This document shows positions 34,431 through 43,257 of a DNA stretch of 64,000 nucleotides, piece by piece. Location: positions 1-64,000 of the forward strand of contig CAIULA010000008.1 of assembly GCA_903899945.1 (NCBI GenBank), in the 5' to 3' direction. How positions within the stretch are numbered: position 1 is the first letter of the stretch; every line of letters begins with the position of its first letter. The notes below the pieces were generated by a model. It did not search any database and was not told where the DNA came from. It saw only the letters and a list, made by a program, of their open reading frames with translations. The position numbers and the translations under genes were made by a program. Origin of the DNA: an uncultured Alphaproteobacteria bacterium. Lineage in GTDB: Bacteria > Pseudomonadota > Alphaproteobacteria > Paracaedibacterales > CAIULA01.

Positions 34431-35446
34431 AAAAAACTATCTACCATCTCTTCAGTGACCTCTTTTAAGGATGAAGGGGTCCATTTGGGGCATTTATCCT
34501 TGTCAATGACTTGTGCCCTGATTCCCTCTATGGGGTCCGGGTGTTTCATAAAATTTTGACTTAAAGCAAAGTCTTGCGTTAATACGTCTTGTAACGACCA
34601 TCCCTTGTTTTGTTTAAATTTTCTAAAGGTTACTTTTAGGCTGGTTGGGGATTTTGTTAATAGAGTTTCATAGCAACCCTTGGCGAATTGTGAGGGATGC
34701 TTTTTTAAACACTCAAAAATTTCTTCAACAGATCTTGCATCAAAGCATTCATTAATAACATCCAAAAAAGGAAAGCTAGAAGAAATCTCTTTGGGTTCGT
34801 GATACCTCTCAAGGCAGTTCTCTATTGTGATTTTATCACTGCACTCTTTTAAATCAGTTATTAAATCCCCCCATTTTCTACAAGGAATATAATGGGACGC
34901 TAGTCCTGTCATTAGCGCTTCTGCAGGGGCAACTAACGTTCCTGTTAGGGCTAAATACAACCCTAAGGGGGCTGGAAGTTTATTATAGAAATATCCTGAT
35001 CCCACGTCGGGAAAAAATCCAATAGTTGTTTCAGGCATTCCGAGCAAAGCATTTTCATTTACTACACGGTAGGTTGCATGCATTGAAAGGCCCATGCCGC
35101 CGCCTAAAGTCAAGCCATTGATAAGCGCAATGATTGGTTTGGGATAATTATAAAGGATCGCATTTAAATCATATTCTAGCCGGAAAAATATGCGTGCATA
35201 ATCAGTATCGTTTTGATTTTGATAAACAGCTTTGATATCCCCACCAGCGCAGAACACTTTGTCCATTTCTGACCGTAAGATAATCAATTGAATGGACGGA
35301 TCTTCTTGCCAGTTCTTTAAAAGCTGGTGAATGGTTTGGATCGTTTCAAAATCCAAAGCATTATAAGCCTTTGGGCGATTGAGGCTAAGAATGGCCAAAT
35401 GAGAAAATATTTCAAAGTTAATAAAGGAGCGTGAGCAGAAGGGCAT
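34412..35446 (-). CDS. 3-hydroxyisobutyryl-CoA hydrolase-like protein
   Basis: 344-residue enoyl-CoA hydratase/isomerase-superfamily protein of the HIBYL-CoA hydrolase branch. It has LAILSLNRPKAYNALDFETI, the oxyanion-hole FCAGGDIKAVYQNQ, LINGLTLGGGMGLSMHATYR and ALLGMPETTIGFFPDVGSGY with the Glu/Asp active-site pattern of the hydrolases. The long C-terminal part distinguishes it from ordinary hydratases. In valine breakdown the enzyme frees 3-hydroxyisobutyrate from CoA; other hydratase functions cannot be excluded. Confidence 0.87.
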   Translation of the reverse strand: MPFCSRSFINFEIFSHLAILSLNRPKAYNALDFETIQTIHQLLKNWQEDPSIQLIILRSEMDKVFCAGGDIKAVYQNQNDTDYARIFFRLEYDLNAILYNYPKPIIALINGLTLGGGMGLSMHATYRVVNENALLGMPETTIGFFPDVGSGYFYNKLPAPLGLYLALTGTLVAPAEALMTGLASHYIPCRKWGDLITDLKECSDKITIENCLERYHEPKEISSSFPFLDVINECFDARSVEEIFECLKKHPSQFAKGCYETLLTKSPTSLKVTFRKFKQNKGWSLQDVLTQDFALSQNFMKHPDPIEGIRAQVIDKDKCPKWTPSSLKEVTEEMVDSFFYSPKA

Positions 35447-35468
35447 GGTATTTTTTTAAAACAGCAAA

Positions 35469-35497
35469 AAGAAGATTAGGTATATCCTAATCTTCTT
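35469..35497 (-). terminator. Rho-independent terminator
   Basis: Perfect 12-bp stem AAGAAGATTAGG / CCTAATCTTCTT with a 5-nt loop. On the minus strand the stem runs straight into T residues (TTTTTG), so it ends the secreted-protein gene at 35516-36991. Confidence 0.85.
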
Positions 35498-35515
35498 CTC
35501 TTTGTTTGTGAACAG

Positions 35516-36991
35516 CTACTCCGCAGTCGGTGCTGTTTTGAGTGTTTCTAACGATGTTACTAGTGATTCAAGAACCGCAAGATCCCCTTCTTCCATAAGA
35601 TTTGGGAAAGTTGTAGGTTTTGTCTGAAGATGGCTAGTGAGTTCTTGGCGAGTGCCATTATATTGACCGGCTTCATCGGAATTTGTTATGACATGATGTG
35701 CTAACGGGTGCGTATCTGATGTGATGCTTGTTTCATGCTTTTTTAAAGCCCTAATTACCAAGGGCTTTAATTCATTCATTTGCGTTCTTAATGTCTGGTG
35801 TATAGCTGGAAAGACAAGAGATCCTGTTGTCCGTACGCCATCTAAACCCGAGGATAATGAATCTTCAGTTGCATCTGTTGCACTTATTCCTGATCCTTTA
35901 CGAGATAATGATCCATAAGTTCCCGATCCTCTTCTATTAGTAACACTCATTCTTTTTGCAGGGGGAGGAAGGAGTCTCTCAATGTTAGCAGTTAAAGTGC
36001 GACCTTGCTCCAGAACACGGTTTGCGTTTTCAACGAAAGCAATAATCGTTGGCGCATCTCTTGTGGCTGCATCAAGGCTGATTGGTTTAGATATCGAACC
36101 ATATGGAAAAGCTTCTAAATTGCCTGGTCCGATTAAATCTCTAAAAGAGTCAAAAGCTGTTAACGCTGGCAATGTTTGTCTATTATTGGCCATGAGTTGC
36201 TGATTGATAAAGCTTAAAACGGCTGTGTTCCCAGATTCTATATCAAGCTCTCCAGTAGCTGGAGTTGCTATATGGAAATGGGTATGAGCACTTGTTCCCG
36301 TTGATTGTATTGTTCTTTCTCTTCTTCTGGGGTCATATGTACCCCTTGGTACAGTAACCTGTAGGGACAAAATGTTTAAATCTTCTATTCCTGCTCCCTG
36401 ATAAAAAGCCTTAATTAAACCTAAGTAAAATCCAAAATCAGCTGGGGCATAAAGGCCATGAATATCTCTAATTTTCCTATCTGCGGTTAGTCCAGGTATA
36501 CCGGGCGCACTTCTTTTATTAATTATTTGATCAACATTGTGGGTGATTCTTGCAACGTCTGCGGTTGATAAACCTCTGGTTTCTACTAATCCATCATCAG
36601 CACGATTTCTTTTCCTATTTGTATCTGGATCCCATACAACATCATAATTCGGTTCAATAAGTGGCGCTACCAGCGCATCAACAACTTTTCTGACTAACTT
36701 AAGTGTGGGTGCAACCGCAGTTCTATCGCCATGCGCTACAGTTGTATCAACTAGCGACCTTCCAGTGTCTATGACATTTTTTACGTTTAAATGAAATGAT
36801 TCGCCAGGTCCTGTGTAAGTAGTATCTGGTCGAAATACAGGAAGTGAGCTCATGCTCCCCTGTTGTAATAAAGGTCTTGTTCCTTTTCCAGCTCTCTCCG
36901 GAGTACTCGTTGCAGAGTCCATGGCATATAAACTTTGCGCACTTGCTAACAATGTTAAAGCAAAAAGTGTTGCTTTTTTTGAGAATTTCAT
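35516..36991 (-). CDS. Large secreted protein of unknown function
   Basis: 491-residue exported protein. The signal peptide is MKFSKKATLFALTLLASAQS with cleavage near LYA-MDS; the ATG at 36991 is chosen because AGGAG precedes it by about 10 nt (the open frame extends 21 codons further). The mature part is rich in Thr/Ser/Arg, with no recognised motif. It contains Arg/Ser-rich low-complexity stretches (RRGSGTYGSLSRKGSG) and a possible helical C-terminus. It is single-gene with its own terminator. It could be a lineage-specific surface or effector-like protein, but nothing in the sequence proves this. Confidence 0.75.
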   Translation of the reverse strand: MKFSKKATLFALTLLASAQSLYAMDSATSTPERAGKGTRPLLQQGSMSSLPVFRPDTTYTGPGESFHLNVKNVIDTGRSLVDTTVAHGDRTAVAPTLKLVRKVVDALVAPLIEPNYDVVWDPDTNRKRNRADDGLVETRGLSTADVARITHNVDQIINKRSAPGIPGLTADRKIRDIHGLYAPADFGFYLGLIKAFYQGAGIEDLNILSLQVTVPRGTYDPRRRERTIQSTGTSAHTHFHIATPATGELDIESGNTAVLSFINQQLMANNRQTLPALTAFDSFRDLIGPGNLEAFPYGSISKPISLDAATRDAPTIIAFVENANRVLEQGRTLTANIERLLPPPAKRMSVTNRRGSGTYGSLSRKGSGISATDATEDSLSSGLDGVRTTGSLVFPAIHQTLRTQMNELKPLVIRALKKHETSITSDTHPLAHHVITNSDEAGQYNGTRQELTSHLQTKPTTFPNLMEEGDLAVLESLVTSLETLKTAPTAE

Positions 36992-37136
36992 TGTTCTTTT
37001 TACTCCTTTTGTGGCGGGATAAGTTATGAATAATGGCAGATTGCTTGAAAGCAATATATATGAATTAAATGACTAATTGCAATATTTAAAAAAACAAAAT
37101 AATCAGAAAGTTGCCAAATTTAATAATAAAATTTCG

Positions 37137-38361
37137 AGACCATTGCATAAAAGTTGATTTTTAGGGATGAGAGGTAAATTAGGCTGCATCAGGGCATAAT
37201 CCGCCCTTATCGTCTGATTATTTTTCAATTTTTTCTGTTTTTTTCTCTTTTACCTTCCCTTACTTTCTACCAAAAGACACAATGGTAGTGTTTAACATCT
37301 TAAAACAGATTTGTTTAAACCCTTTAAAAGATTAAAAGCCATAGCTTTTAGAGTCATTTGCCCGTGTATTTTAGCAGTTGTGAAATAAGAAGCTCTGGCA
37401 AAATGAAAACGACGTTTTAAAGTCCCAAAACTCTGTTCCACCCGATAACGAATCTTTGAAATTAAATGGTTAAACTTCTTTTGCCAATGGGTTAACGGTT
37501 TGTTCTTTTTTGCTTTTTCCATTAACCCATTTTTGATTCCCTTATCTCTCAAAGACTCTTTATTGCTTTTTGAAGCATAGCCTTTGTCACCATAAATCCT
37601 CTTGTCTTTACGGTCTTTGATAACGGTTTTAAATTCTATCATTTCTGAAATATGGGCAGGTGTCACATGAACTTGATCTATGTATCCATCTTCCTGGTCA
37701 ACAACCGCAAAACCCTTATAGCCGAAATAGCTTCTTTTGCCCTTTTTAAGCCAAGTTGCATCCGGATCTTTTGATAAGCTTTCTGTCTCATTCAGCTTAT
37801 AATCAACTGGCTCTTCTTCTCGGTCAACAGCAATCGCTTCAAGCTCTCGTCTCGGTCTTGCCGCTGACTCTATAATCGTGGCATCAATAATTGCACCTTG
37901 AGATTCTTTAACTTTTAAACCGGCCTCCTCAAGCTGACGATTAACTTCTCTTAACAATCCATCCCATAGCTTTAACTGAGTTAGTAAATTACGCAACCGA
38001 CAAAAAGTTGTATGATCCGGAACGTCAATAAAGCCCGTGATTGCCACAAAATCCAGCCTCACTCTCAATGCTTCTTCCAATCCTTCATCACTTAGATTAT
38101 GCCAGGCTTGCAGTATCAATGCTTTTAACAGCTGAGTAGGATTATAACCTTTGGGACCATAACCGGATCTTCCTAATTTACCTAACTTTGACCCTAGGCT
38201 TTGCCAATTGATGACTCGACTTAACTTCATCAAACTGTTCTTCTCTAGTCTTTGTGCTGCTTCATACACTAAAAATGACATGGTATCTTTATCGTTAAAA
38301 CAATTGCTCCCTGCTACTGATTATACCAAATCCTTAATATTTACGCATTATGCAACGGTCT
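37137..38361. mobile_element. IS5-family insertion sequence, complete
   Basis: About 1225 bp bounded by the terminal inverted repeats AGACCATTGCATAA (left, 37137-37150) and TTATGCAACGGTCT (right, 38348-38361, complement AGACCGTTGCATAA; one mismatch). It contains a single full-length transposase gene on the minus strand. No clear target-site duplication was identified in the immediate flanks. Confidence 0.85.
37292..38281 (-). CDS. IS5-family transposase
   Basis: 329-residue DDE transposase of the IS5 family. An N-terminal region (YGPKGYNPTQLLKALILQAW and DHTTFCRLRNLL) is followed by the three acidic motifs: GAIIDATIIES (first Asp), IYGDKGYASKSN (second Asp) and RYRVEQSFGTLKRRFHFARA (Glu). 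The full-length gene is uninterrupted and flanked by matching inverted repeats, so it may be active. Only one copy is visible in this window. Confidence 0.94.
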   Translation of the reverse strand: MSFLVYEAAQRLEKNSLMKLSRVINWQSLGSKLGKLGRSGYGPKGYNPTQLLKALILQAWHNLSDEGLEEALRVRLDFVAITGFIDVPDHTTFCRLRNLLTQLKLWDGLLREVNRQLEEAGLKVKESQGAIIDATIIESAARPRRELEAIAVDREEEPVDYKLNETESLSKDPDATWLKKGKRSYFGYKGFAVVDQEDGYIDQVHVTPAHISEMIEFKTVIKDRKDKRIYGDKGYASKSNKESLRDKGIKNGLMEKAKKNKPLTHWQKKFNHLISKIRYRVEQSFGTLKRRFHFARASYFTTAKIHGQMTLKAMAFNLLKGLNKSVLRC

Positions 38362-38708
38362 TTTTCAAAGAAATTTTATTATTTAAAGGATTATGTGCGC
38401 AATGTGCTTGAAGATGCTTTTTTCTCTCCCTATCCTAGAACGACTTGACCGTGGGGTCCATGGCATGAGGATCCAACGGTCGCGCTTCGCTTGCCATAAG
38501 AAAACTTACGTATTTAGTAAAAAGATAAATTTTTCTGTGGCCCCGACCACAGGATCCATGGTTATATCATAGCAATACATTGTGTTTTTACATGGTTCTT
38601 TCCGTTTTTAATCCCGAATTGTTTTGTTATTTTTTCCTTGTATTAAAGGGTAGGTCCATACACACGTTATTAGTTTATAAAGAAAGAAGCGTCGCGTATA
38701 ATTAAGAC
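38362..38708. other. Intergenic region between IS5 element and response regulator
   Basis: No gene is seen. A small hairpin (CTGTGG-CCCCGA-CCACAG) and repeated GGATCCATGG/GGTCCATGG words occur around 38455-38555. The promoter of the two-component operon lies at its right end. Confidence 0.5.
38674..38702 (+). promoter_or_regulatory. Probable leaderless sigma70 promoter
   Basis: TTTATA at 38674-38679 and a perfect TATAAT at 38697-38702 with 17-nt spacing. The response-regulator ATG is at 38709, about 6 nt after the -10 box, where transcription would start. No ribosome-binding site is present. The mRNA is therefore likely leaderless. Confidence 0.5.
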
Positions 38709-39404
38709 ATGCAATACCAGACACCCTCTTTACCGCATCTTTTGGTTGTGGATGATGACAACCGAATCCGGACGTTATTGGTAAAATTTCTCTCCGATCA
38801 GGGGTTTCGGGTAAATGCCGCTGCAAATGCTGCTGAGGCCAGGTCTCATATGGCTTGCCATGTTTTTGATGCCTTAATTTTAGATATAATGATGCCGGGC
38901 GAAGACGGGATTCAGTTAACAAAAAGCTTACGAGCCACAACAAGAGTGCCTATTCTTTTATTGACGGCGCGCGATCAATTAGATGATAAGGTAACAGGGT
39001 TCGATATTGGCGCTGATGATTATTTAACAAAGCCCTTTGAACCCTTAGAGCTTTTGGCTCGTTTAAAGTCATTAATTCGTCGTTCTTCAGTTCCAGACCT
39101 AGATTCCCCTCCGTTAATTCATTTTGGCGATTATACCTTTGATATTCAAAATGGACGCTTAAAGAATAAAGATGAACTGGTGTTCTTAACATCCACGGAA
39201 ATGATCCTGTTAAAGACTTTGGCTCAAAGTCCCGGTCACCCCTTTTCAAGGGATGAACTGGCCCAGCGAATTGGACACCGGGTTAGTGAAAGAACCGTGG
39301 ACGTTCAAATAACGCGTCTTCGCAAAAAAATAGGGGATGATCCTAGAAATCCGCGTACCTTACAAACAATCCGTCATATTGGATATGCTTTATGTCCCGA
39401 TTAA
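38709..39404 (+). CDS. OmpR/PhoB-family response regulator
   Basis: 231-residue response regulator. The receiver domain has the acidic pocket DDD (15-17), phosphoacceptor D59 (ALILDIMMPGEDG), and the switch lysine in YLTKPFEP. The C-terminal winged helix is of the OmpR type (TSTEMILLKTLAQSPGHPFS, then ERTVDVQITRLRKKIGDDPR and IRHIGYAL). It is the partner of the adjacent kinase; the genes overlap by 13 nt. The upstream promoter suggests a leaderless mRNA. Confidence 0.94.
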   Translation: MQYQTPSLPHLLVVDDDNRIRTLLVKFLSDQGFRVNAAANAAEARSHMACHVFDALILDIMMPGEDGIQLTKSLRATTRVPILLLTARDQLDDKVTGFDIGADDYLTKPFEPLELLARLKSLIRRSSVPDLDSPPLIHFGDYTFDIQNGRLKNKDELVFLTSTEMILLKTLAQSPGHPFSRDELAQRIGHRVSERTVDVQITRLRKKIGDDPRNPRTLQTIRHIGYALCPD

Positions 39405-40750
39405 CACTTTTTCAAAAATTCTCTTTTCCCTTTTTACATCCTTTCCAAACAATCAAACGAATTTTGCCGCAAAGCTTGTTTGGTCGTTCTTTGATTATTT
39501 TGGTAACCCCATTAATTTTGGTGCAGGTTGTTCTTGGGTATATTTTCTTTGATCGTCATACAGAAACAATTTTAAAGCTTTTATCAGATACAATTGCCGG
39601 AGATATAACACTGGTTATCGATTGTATTGAAAGAGGGGACAATTTTAAACATGTCAAAGAACTGGCTAAGCGTGACCTTAATCTCGATTTGTCCTTAGAG
39701 CCAAACAAATCTTTAGAAAAAACGGGTCTTCATAAGCAAACATGGCTGTATTCATTTTTGGAAACGGCGCTGAATCAAAAATTAAAATCTCCTTATTTTG
39801 TTAAGATGGACAGCGACTATATCTATATTGCTTTAAAAACAAAGAAAGGGCGATTAAACGTTACCCTTTCCAGAAAACGTCTATTTAGTCGCACAACGCC
39901 TTTGGTGATTATTTGGACGACAGGTTCTTCTTTATTATTATTTATTGTTGCATCGTTATTTATGCGAAATCAGATTCGGCCAATTCGGCGCCTGGCAGAG
40001 GCTGCTGACAGGTTCGGCCGAGGAGGGGAGAGCGTCCATTTCAAGCCAGAAGGCGCGACAGAGGTGCGTAAGGCAGGCCTAGCTTTTTTATTGATGAGAG
40101 AGCGCCTAAAGCGTCAACTTTCTGAACGCCTCGAAATGTTAGCGGGGGTTTCACATGATTTGCGGACTCCTTTGACGCGTATGCGTCTTCAGCTTGCTAT
40201 AATTGAATCAAACGAAGAGCTTATTGATTTAAAACAAGATGTTATTGTCATGCAGCAAATGATCGAAGGTTTTCTAACGTATGCTAGAGGGGCCGGCGAA
40301 GAGGAGGCAAAGAAAATTAATCTTTTTGAGATGCTGGATAAGATCCAAAATCAACTTAATTCGGAGGGTTTTTCAATTCATCTGGACTGTCCGAAGGATA
40401 TAAATATTTCTCTTAAAGAAGGACTTTTTAACCGTTGCTTAACTAATTTATTGCTAAACTCTAAAAGATACGCAAATAAAGTTGAAATCAGTGTTCAAAG
40501 CAAGGAACGTCATTTACAGATCTCAATTGATGATGATGGACCTGGGATTCCTATTGCAGAACGTGAAAAAGTGTTTAGGCCATTTTATCGCTTAGATTCG
40601 GCGAGAAATCTAGATAGTGGTGGGGTTGGGCTTGGGCTTAGTATTGCAAGAGACGCTGTTTTGAGTCACGGAGGTCAAATTTATTTGCGTCATAGTTCTT
40701 TGTTAGGAGGGCTGAAGGTTCTAATAAGGCTTCCTTTGTCAGCAGTCTAA
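39392..40750 (+). CDS. Sensor histidine kinase (EnvZ-like)
   Basis: 452-residue membrane histidine kinase. Two transmembrane segments (about 31-53 and 170-190) enclose a periplasmic sensor of about 115 residues, followed by HAMP-like sequence. The dimerisation domain has H255 in AGVSHDLRTPLTRMR. The catalytic ATPase domain has N-box NRCLTNLLLNSKRYA, G1 DDDGPGIPIAERE and GGVGLGLSIARDAVLSHGG. The arrangement and sequence resemble EnvZ; the sensed signal is unknown. It overlaps the response-regulator gene by 13 nt. Confidence 0.94.
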   Translation: MSRLTLFQKFSFPFLHPFQTIKRILPQSLFGRSLIILVTPLILVQVVLGYIFFDRHTETILKLLSDTIAGDITLVIDCIERGDNFKHVKELAKRDLNLDLSLEPNKSLEKTGLHKQTWLYSFLETALNQKLKSPYFVKMDSDYIYIALKTKKGRLNVTLSRKRLFSRTTPLVIIWTTGSSLLLFIVASLFMRNQIRPIRRLAEAADRFGRGGESVHFKPEGATEVRKAGLAFLLMRERLKRQLSERLEMLAGVSHDLRTPLTRMRLQLAIIESNEELIDLKQDVIVMQQMIEGFLTYARGAGEEEAKKINLFEMLDKIQNQLNSEGFSIHLDCPKDINISLKEGLFNRCLTNLLLNSKRYANKVEISVQSKERHLQISIDDDGPGIPIAEREKVFRPFYRLDSARNLDSGGVGLGLSIARDAVLSHGGQIYLRHSSLLGGLKVLIRLPLSAV

Positions 40751-40825
40751 AACTGGCTATTGACGGCAAGAATTAGAAAGTGTTCAATAATTTTAGTAAA
40801 ATTTTATTTTCTTGAGGGAAGACAA

Positions 40826-41395
40826 ATGGCAAAAGAAACTAAGGCCAAAAAAGCTGAAGCTAAAAGCGAAGATTCATATCATTCGGCACATAAAGATTCT
40901 ACTCATTCTTCTCACAAAGACAGTGACCATTCATCTGATCGCGCAAATCATCATCATTCCTCTCATGCACATACAAATCCAGCGGCTGAGATGTTTAAAA
41001 CATTTGCTGAATCATTAAGAAAACCAAAAATTGATAGGGAAGCTATGATGGAAAATCACCGTAAAAATCTAGACGCTATGAATGACGCAAACAAAATGGC
41101 AATGGAAGTGATTAAAAGCATTGCGCAGCTTCAAAGTCAGTATGTAAAACAAACTTTTGAAGAAATGAATTCAGCTTTAAGAGAAATGATGTCGGCGAAA
41201 AAGCCAGAGGTTGAAAATCAATGGGAAACTCATGCTAGCAAAATTAAAGAAGCTATGACGAAAGCCATTGATCATACCGCAAGTATTGCGAATGTGGTTG
41301 TAAAATCCCATCGTGATATTCATGGCAGGATGCAAGATCGCTTTGCCGAAGGAATGGATCATCTAAAAGACTCTGCTTCTAAATACAAGAATTAG
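40826..41395 (+). CDS. Phasin-family protein with His/Ser-rich N-terminus
   Basis: 189-residue phasin-type protein. The C-terminal helical domain (AEMFKTFAESLRKPKIDREA, MAMEVIKSIAQLQSQYVKQT, then MTKAIDHTASIANVVVKSHR) resembles phasins that coat polyhydroxyalkanoate granules. The first about 55 residues are unusual: Lys/Glu-rich, then a run of His, Ser and Asp (SHKDSDHSSDRANHHHSSHA). ATG at 40826 has GAGGGA upstream; the longer frame from 40760 is rejected. A strong terminator follows at 41418-41445. Confidence 0.85.
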   Translation: MAKETKAKKAEAKSEDSYHSAHKDSTHSSHKDSDHSSDRANHHHSSHAHTNPAAEMFKTFAESLRKPKIDREAMMENHRKNLDAMNDANKMAMEVIKSIAQLQSQYVKQTFEEMNSALREMMSAKKPEVENQWETHASKIKEAMTKAIDHTASIANVVVKSHRDIHGRMQDRFAEGMDHLKDSASKYKN

Positions 41396-41417
41396 ATTTC
41401 CTTTTCCGGGTTTAATT

Positions 41418-41445
41418 AAGGAGAGAGTTTTTCTCTCCTTTTTTT
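41418..41445 (+). terminator. Rho-independent terminator
   Basis: 9-bp perfect stem AAGGAGAGA / TCTCTCCTT with a 5-nt loop, then a run of T. It ends the phasin gene and overlaps the very end of the convergent secreted-protein gene (41444). Confidence 0.85.
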
Positions 41446-42073
41446 AACTCATTACGCACCTAACGTCTTCTAGATCTGGGCTTGAACTGAAAAAATGCAA
41501 GTAGAAGTACTTAGGATTTCCAAGCCTATCAAAAAGATCGGAACGCTCTAAAGTAAATTCTTTCGCACTATCTTTTCCCCAAATTTTGTAATCTTCAAGA
41601 GGGATTGTCATAAAATTTGAGTGTAAATGTTCCCTCATCACTTTGAATGAAAGGAAGGTTGACAAACAGCGAATCGTTAAAGTAACTGGACAGTCCGTTG
41701 CTTTTATTTTTAAGTCCATTTTTTCTTTTGTTCTGAACTCTACAAAAGGCAGCCATTGCCCTGTTGTAAAATAGGGAGTTTCTAATATTTGTTCGTTAGA
41801 GCATGAAACGACGATGGATCTTATGCTGCTATAGTGTGTATATGTATCAGGACACCCAAAGGCAGTCCTTAAAGTTGCCATAACAGAAGTCGGTGCGGGT
41901 TCAGCTGCAGGAGGTGAAAGCGAGTGTACAATGCTCGCGGGGCTACTTTTAAGTAGGGGTTTATTTCCTTTAGTCTTATCGAAATCATCATTATCCTGAC
42001 TACAGTGCCCCAAATGTGTAGTAAATCCCCATAAAATAACAATAATGCAAGTTAATTTTATAACTCTAAACAC
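41444..42073 (-). CDS. Secreted protein of unknown function
   Basis: 209-residue exported protein with a signal peptide (VIKLTCIIVILWGFTTHLGH). GTG start at 42073 with AAGGA upstream. The mature part has several cysteines (CPDTY, CSNEQ, DCPVTLTIRC, VRCVMS) that could form disulfides in the periplasm. No family is recognised. Convergent with the phasin gene. Confidence 0.7.
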   Translation of the reverse strand: MFRVIKLTCIIVILWGFTTHLGHCSQDNDDFDKTKGNKPLLKSSPASIVHSLSPPAAEPAPTSVMATLRTAFGCPDTYTHYSSIRSIVVSCSNEQILETPYFTTGQWLPFVEFRTKEKMDLKIKATDCPVTLTIRCLSTFLSFKVMREHLHSNFMTIPLEDYKIWGKDSAKEFTLERSDLFDRLGNPKYFYLHFFSSSPDLEDVRCVMS

Positions 42074-42262
42074 GCAATTCCTTAGCTAATCATAATGAAA
42101 ATAATGTTTTATATATATTAATATTACCAAAAAGTAAAGTAAAATTTTAATTAATATTGTTGTAATTCATATAACAGTTTTCCAGCCCTTTTTTTGGGAA
42201 CCGTTTAGAACTCTTTATAAGTACTTCAAAAAACAAATTAAAATTGGAAAATCTAAAAATAA

Positions 42263-42338
42263 TGGCGTCCCCAACGGGATTCGAACCCGTGCTGCCGCCT
42301 TGAAAGGGCGATGTCCTAGGCCTCTAGACGATGGGGAC
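42263..42338 (-). tRNA. tRNA-Glu (TTC anticodon)
   Basis: Minus-strand acceptor GTCCCCA pairs with TGGGGAC; discriminator G and CCA are encoded. The anticodon arm CGCC-CTTTCAA-GGCG gives UUC. The T-arm CGGGTTCGAATCCCG is canonical. Confidence 0.93.
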
Positions 42339-42501
42339 TGACTCGTAGAAGATTAAGATTTCAGCTGATAAAAGTCAACAGAAAAGTGACTCTAATGCTT
42401 TCTATTTTGTTCATATCTTCTTTTCTATTTTCCTGCGAAGAAAATTGATTTAAGCGGGTAAATTAGACTAGACTAGCTTTAAATCGAAAAAAATCGGTAG
42501 T

Positions 42502-43239
42502 ATGGGGTTATTCTTGGCATTTCAACGTCGTAATAGTGTAGAGATTGTAAGATTTGAGCAGGTAGGTCTCTGCTACCCGGAAGGAAGCCCTGTATTTTAT
42601 AATCTTAATTACTCTTTCTTTTCAGGTTCTTTTTACTTTTTAACGGGCCCTAGCGGCGTTGGAAAAAGCTCACTTCTGAAATTAATTTATAGAGGGGCTA
42701 AGCCTTCTGAGGGGACAATACATGTTTTTGGAAAAAACATTGCAAATTTGACCTCAGCAGAACTTCCTGCTTTTCGTCAGAGAATGGGGCTGGTGTTTCA
42801 AGATTGTCGTTTGCTAAAGCATCTGACAGCATTAGATAATGTGGCCTTGGCCATGAAAATTACAGGAGCTGATACGAAAAAGTCCCGCGGGTTTGCTAAG
42901 GAATTGTTGCATTGGGTAGGTTTGGGTGATTTTATGGATTATATTCCAGAGACCTTATCTGACGGGCAAAAACAGCGCGTCGGGATCGCACGAGCAGTGA
43001 TCACGCGTCCTCTTCTTTTACTGGCGGATGAACCAACCGGAAATGTGGACGATGCTGCTGCTTATAAATTGATGCTGCTCTTTGAAGAATTAAACAAAAT
43101 CGGTACAACCATTATTCTGGCTACGCATGATAGAGAGATTATTTCTAATTTTCCATATCCAGAATTGCAATTGTACCAAGGGCAGATCACGGTGAATAAA
43201 CCCTCTGTACAGACTTCTTATCGCAAAAGTGAATATTAA
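42502..43239 (+). CDS. Cell-division ATPase FtsE
   Basis: FtsE, 245 residues, ABC-type ATPase of the FtsEX complex that couples septal-ring state to peptidoglycan hydrolysis. Walker A is LTGPSGVGKSSLL, Q-loop near MGLVFQDCRLL, signature LSDGQKQRVGIARA (LSDGQ rather than the usual LSGGQ), Walker B LLLLADEPTGNVD and the switch His in ATHDREI. An N-terminal extension of about 10 residues precedes the core. It is followed by ftsX after 18 nt. Confidence 0.92.
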   Translation: MGLFLAFQRRNSVEIVRFEQVGLCYPEGSPVFYNLNYSFFSGSFYFLTGPSGVGKSSLLKLIYRGAKPSEGTIHVFGKNIANLTSAELPAFRQRMGLVFQDCRLLKHLTALDNVALAMKITGADTKKSRGFAKELLHWVGLGDFMDYIPETLSDGQKQRVGIARAVITRPLLLLADEPTGNVDDAAAYKLMLLFEELNKIGTTIILATHDREIISNFPYPELQLYQGQITVNKPSVQTSYRKSEY

Positions 43240-43257
43240 ATTTGAGGACCTAAGCTG

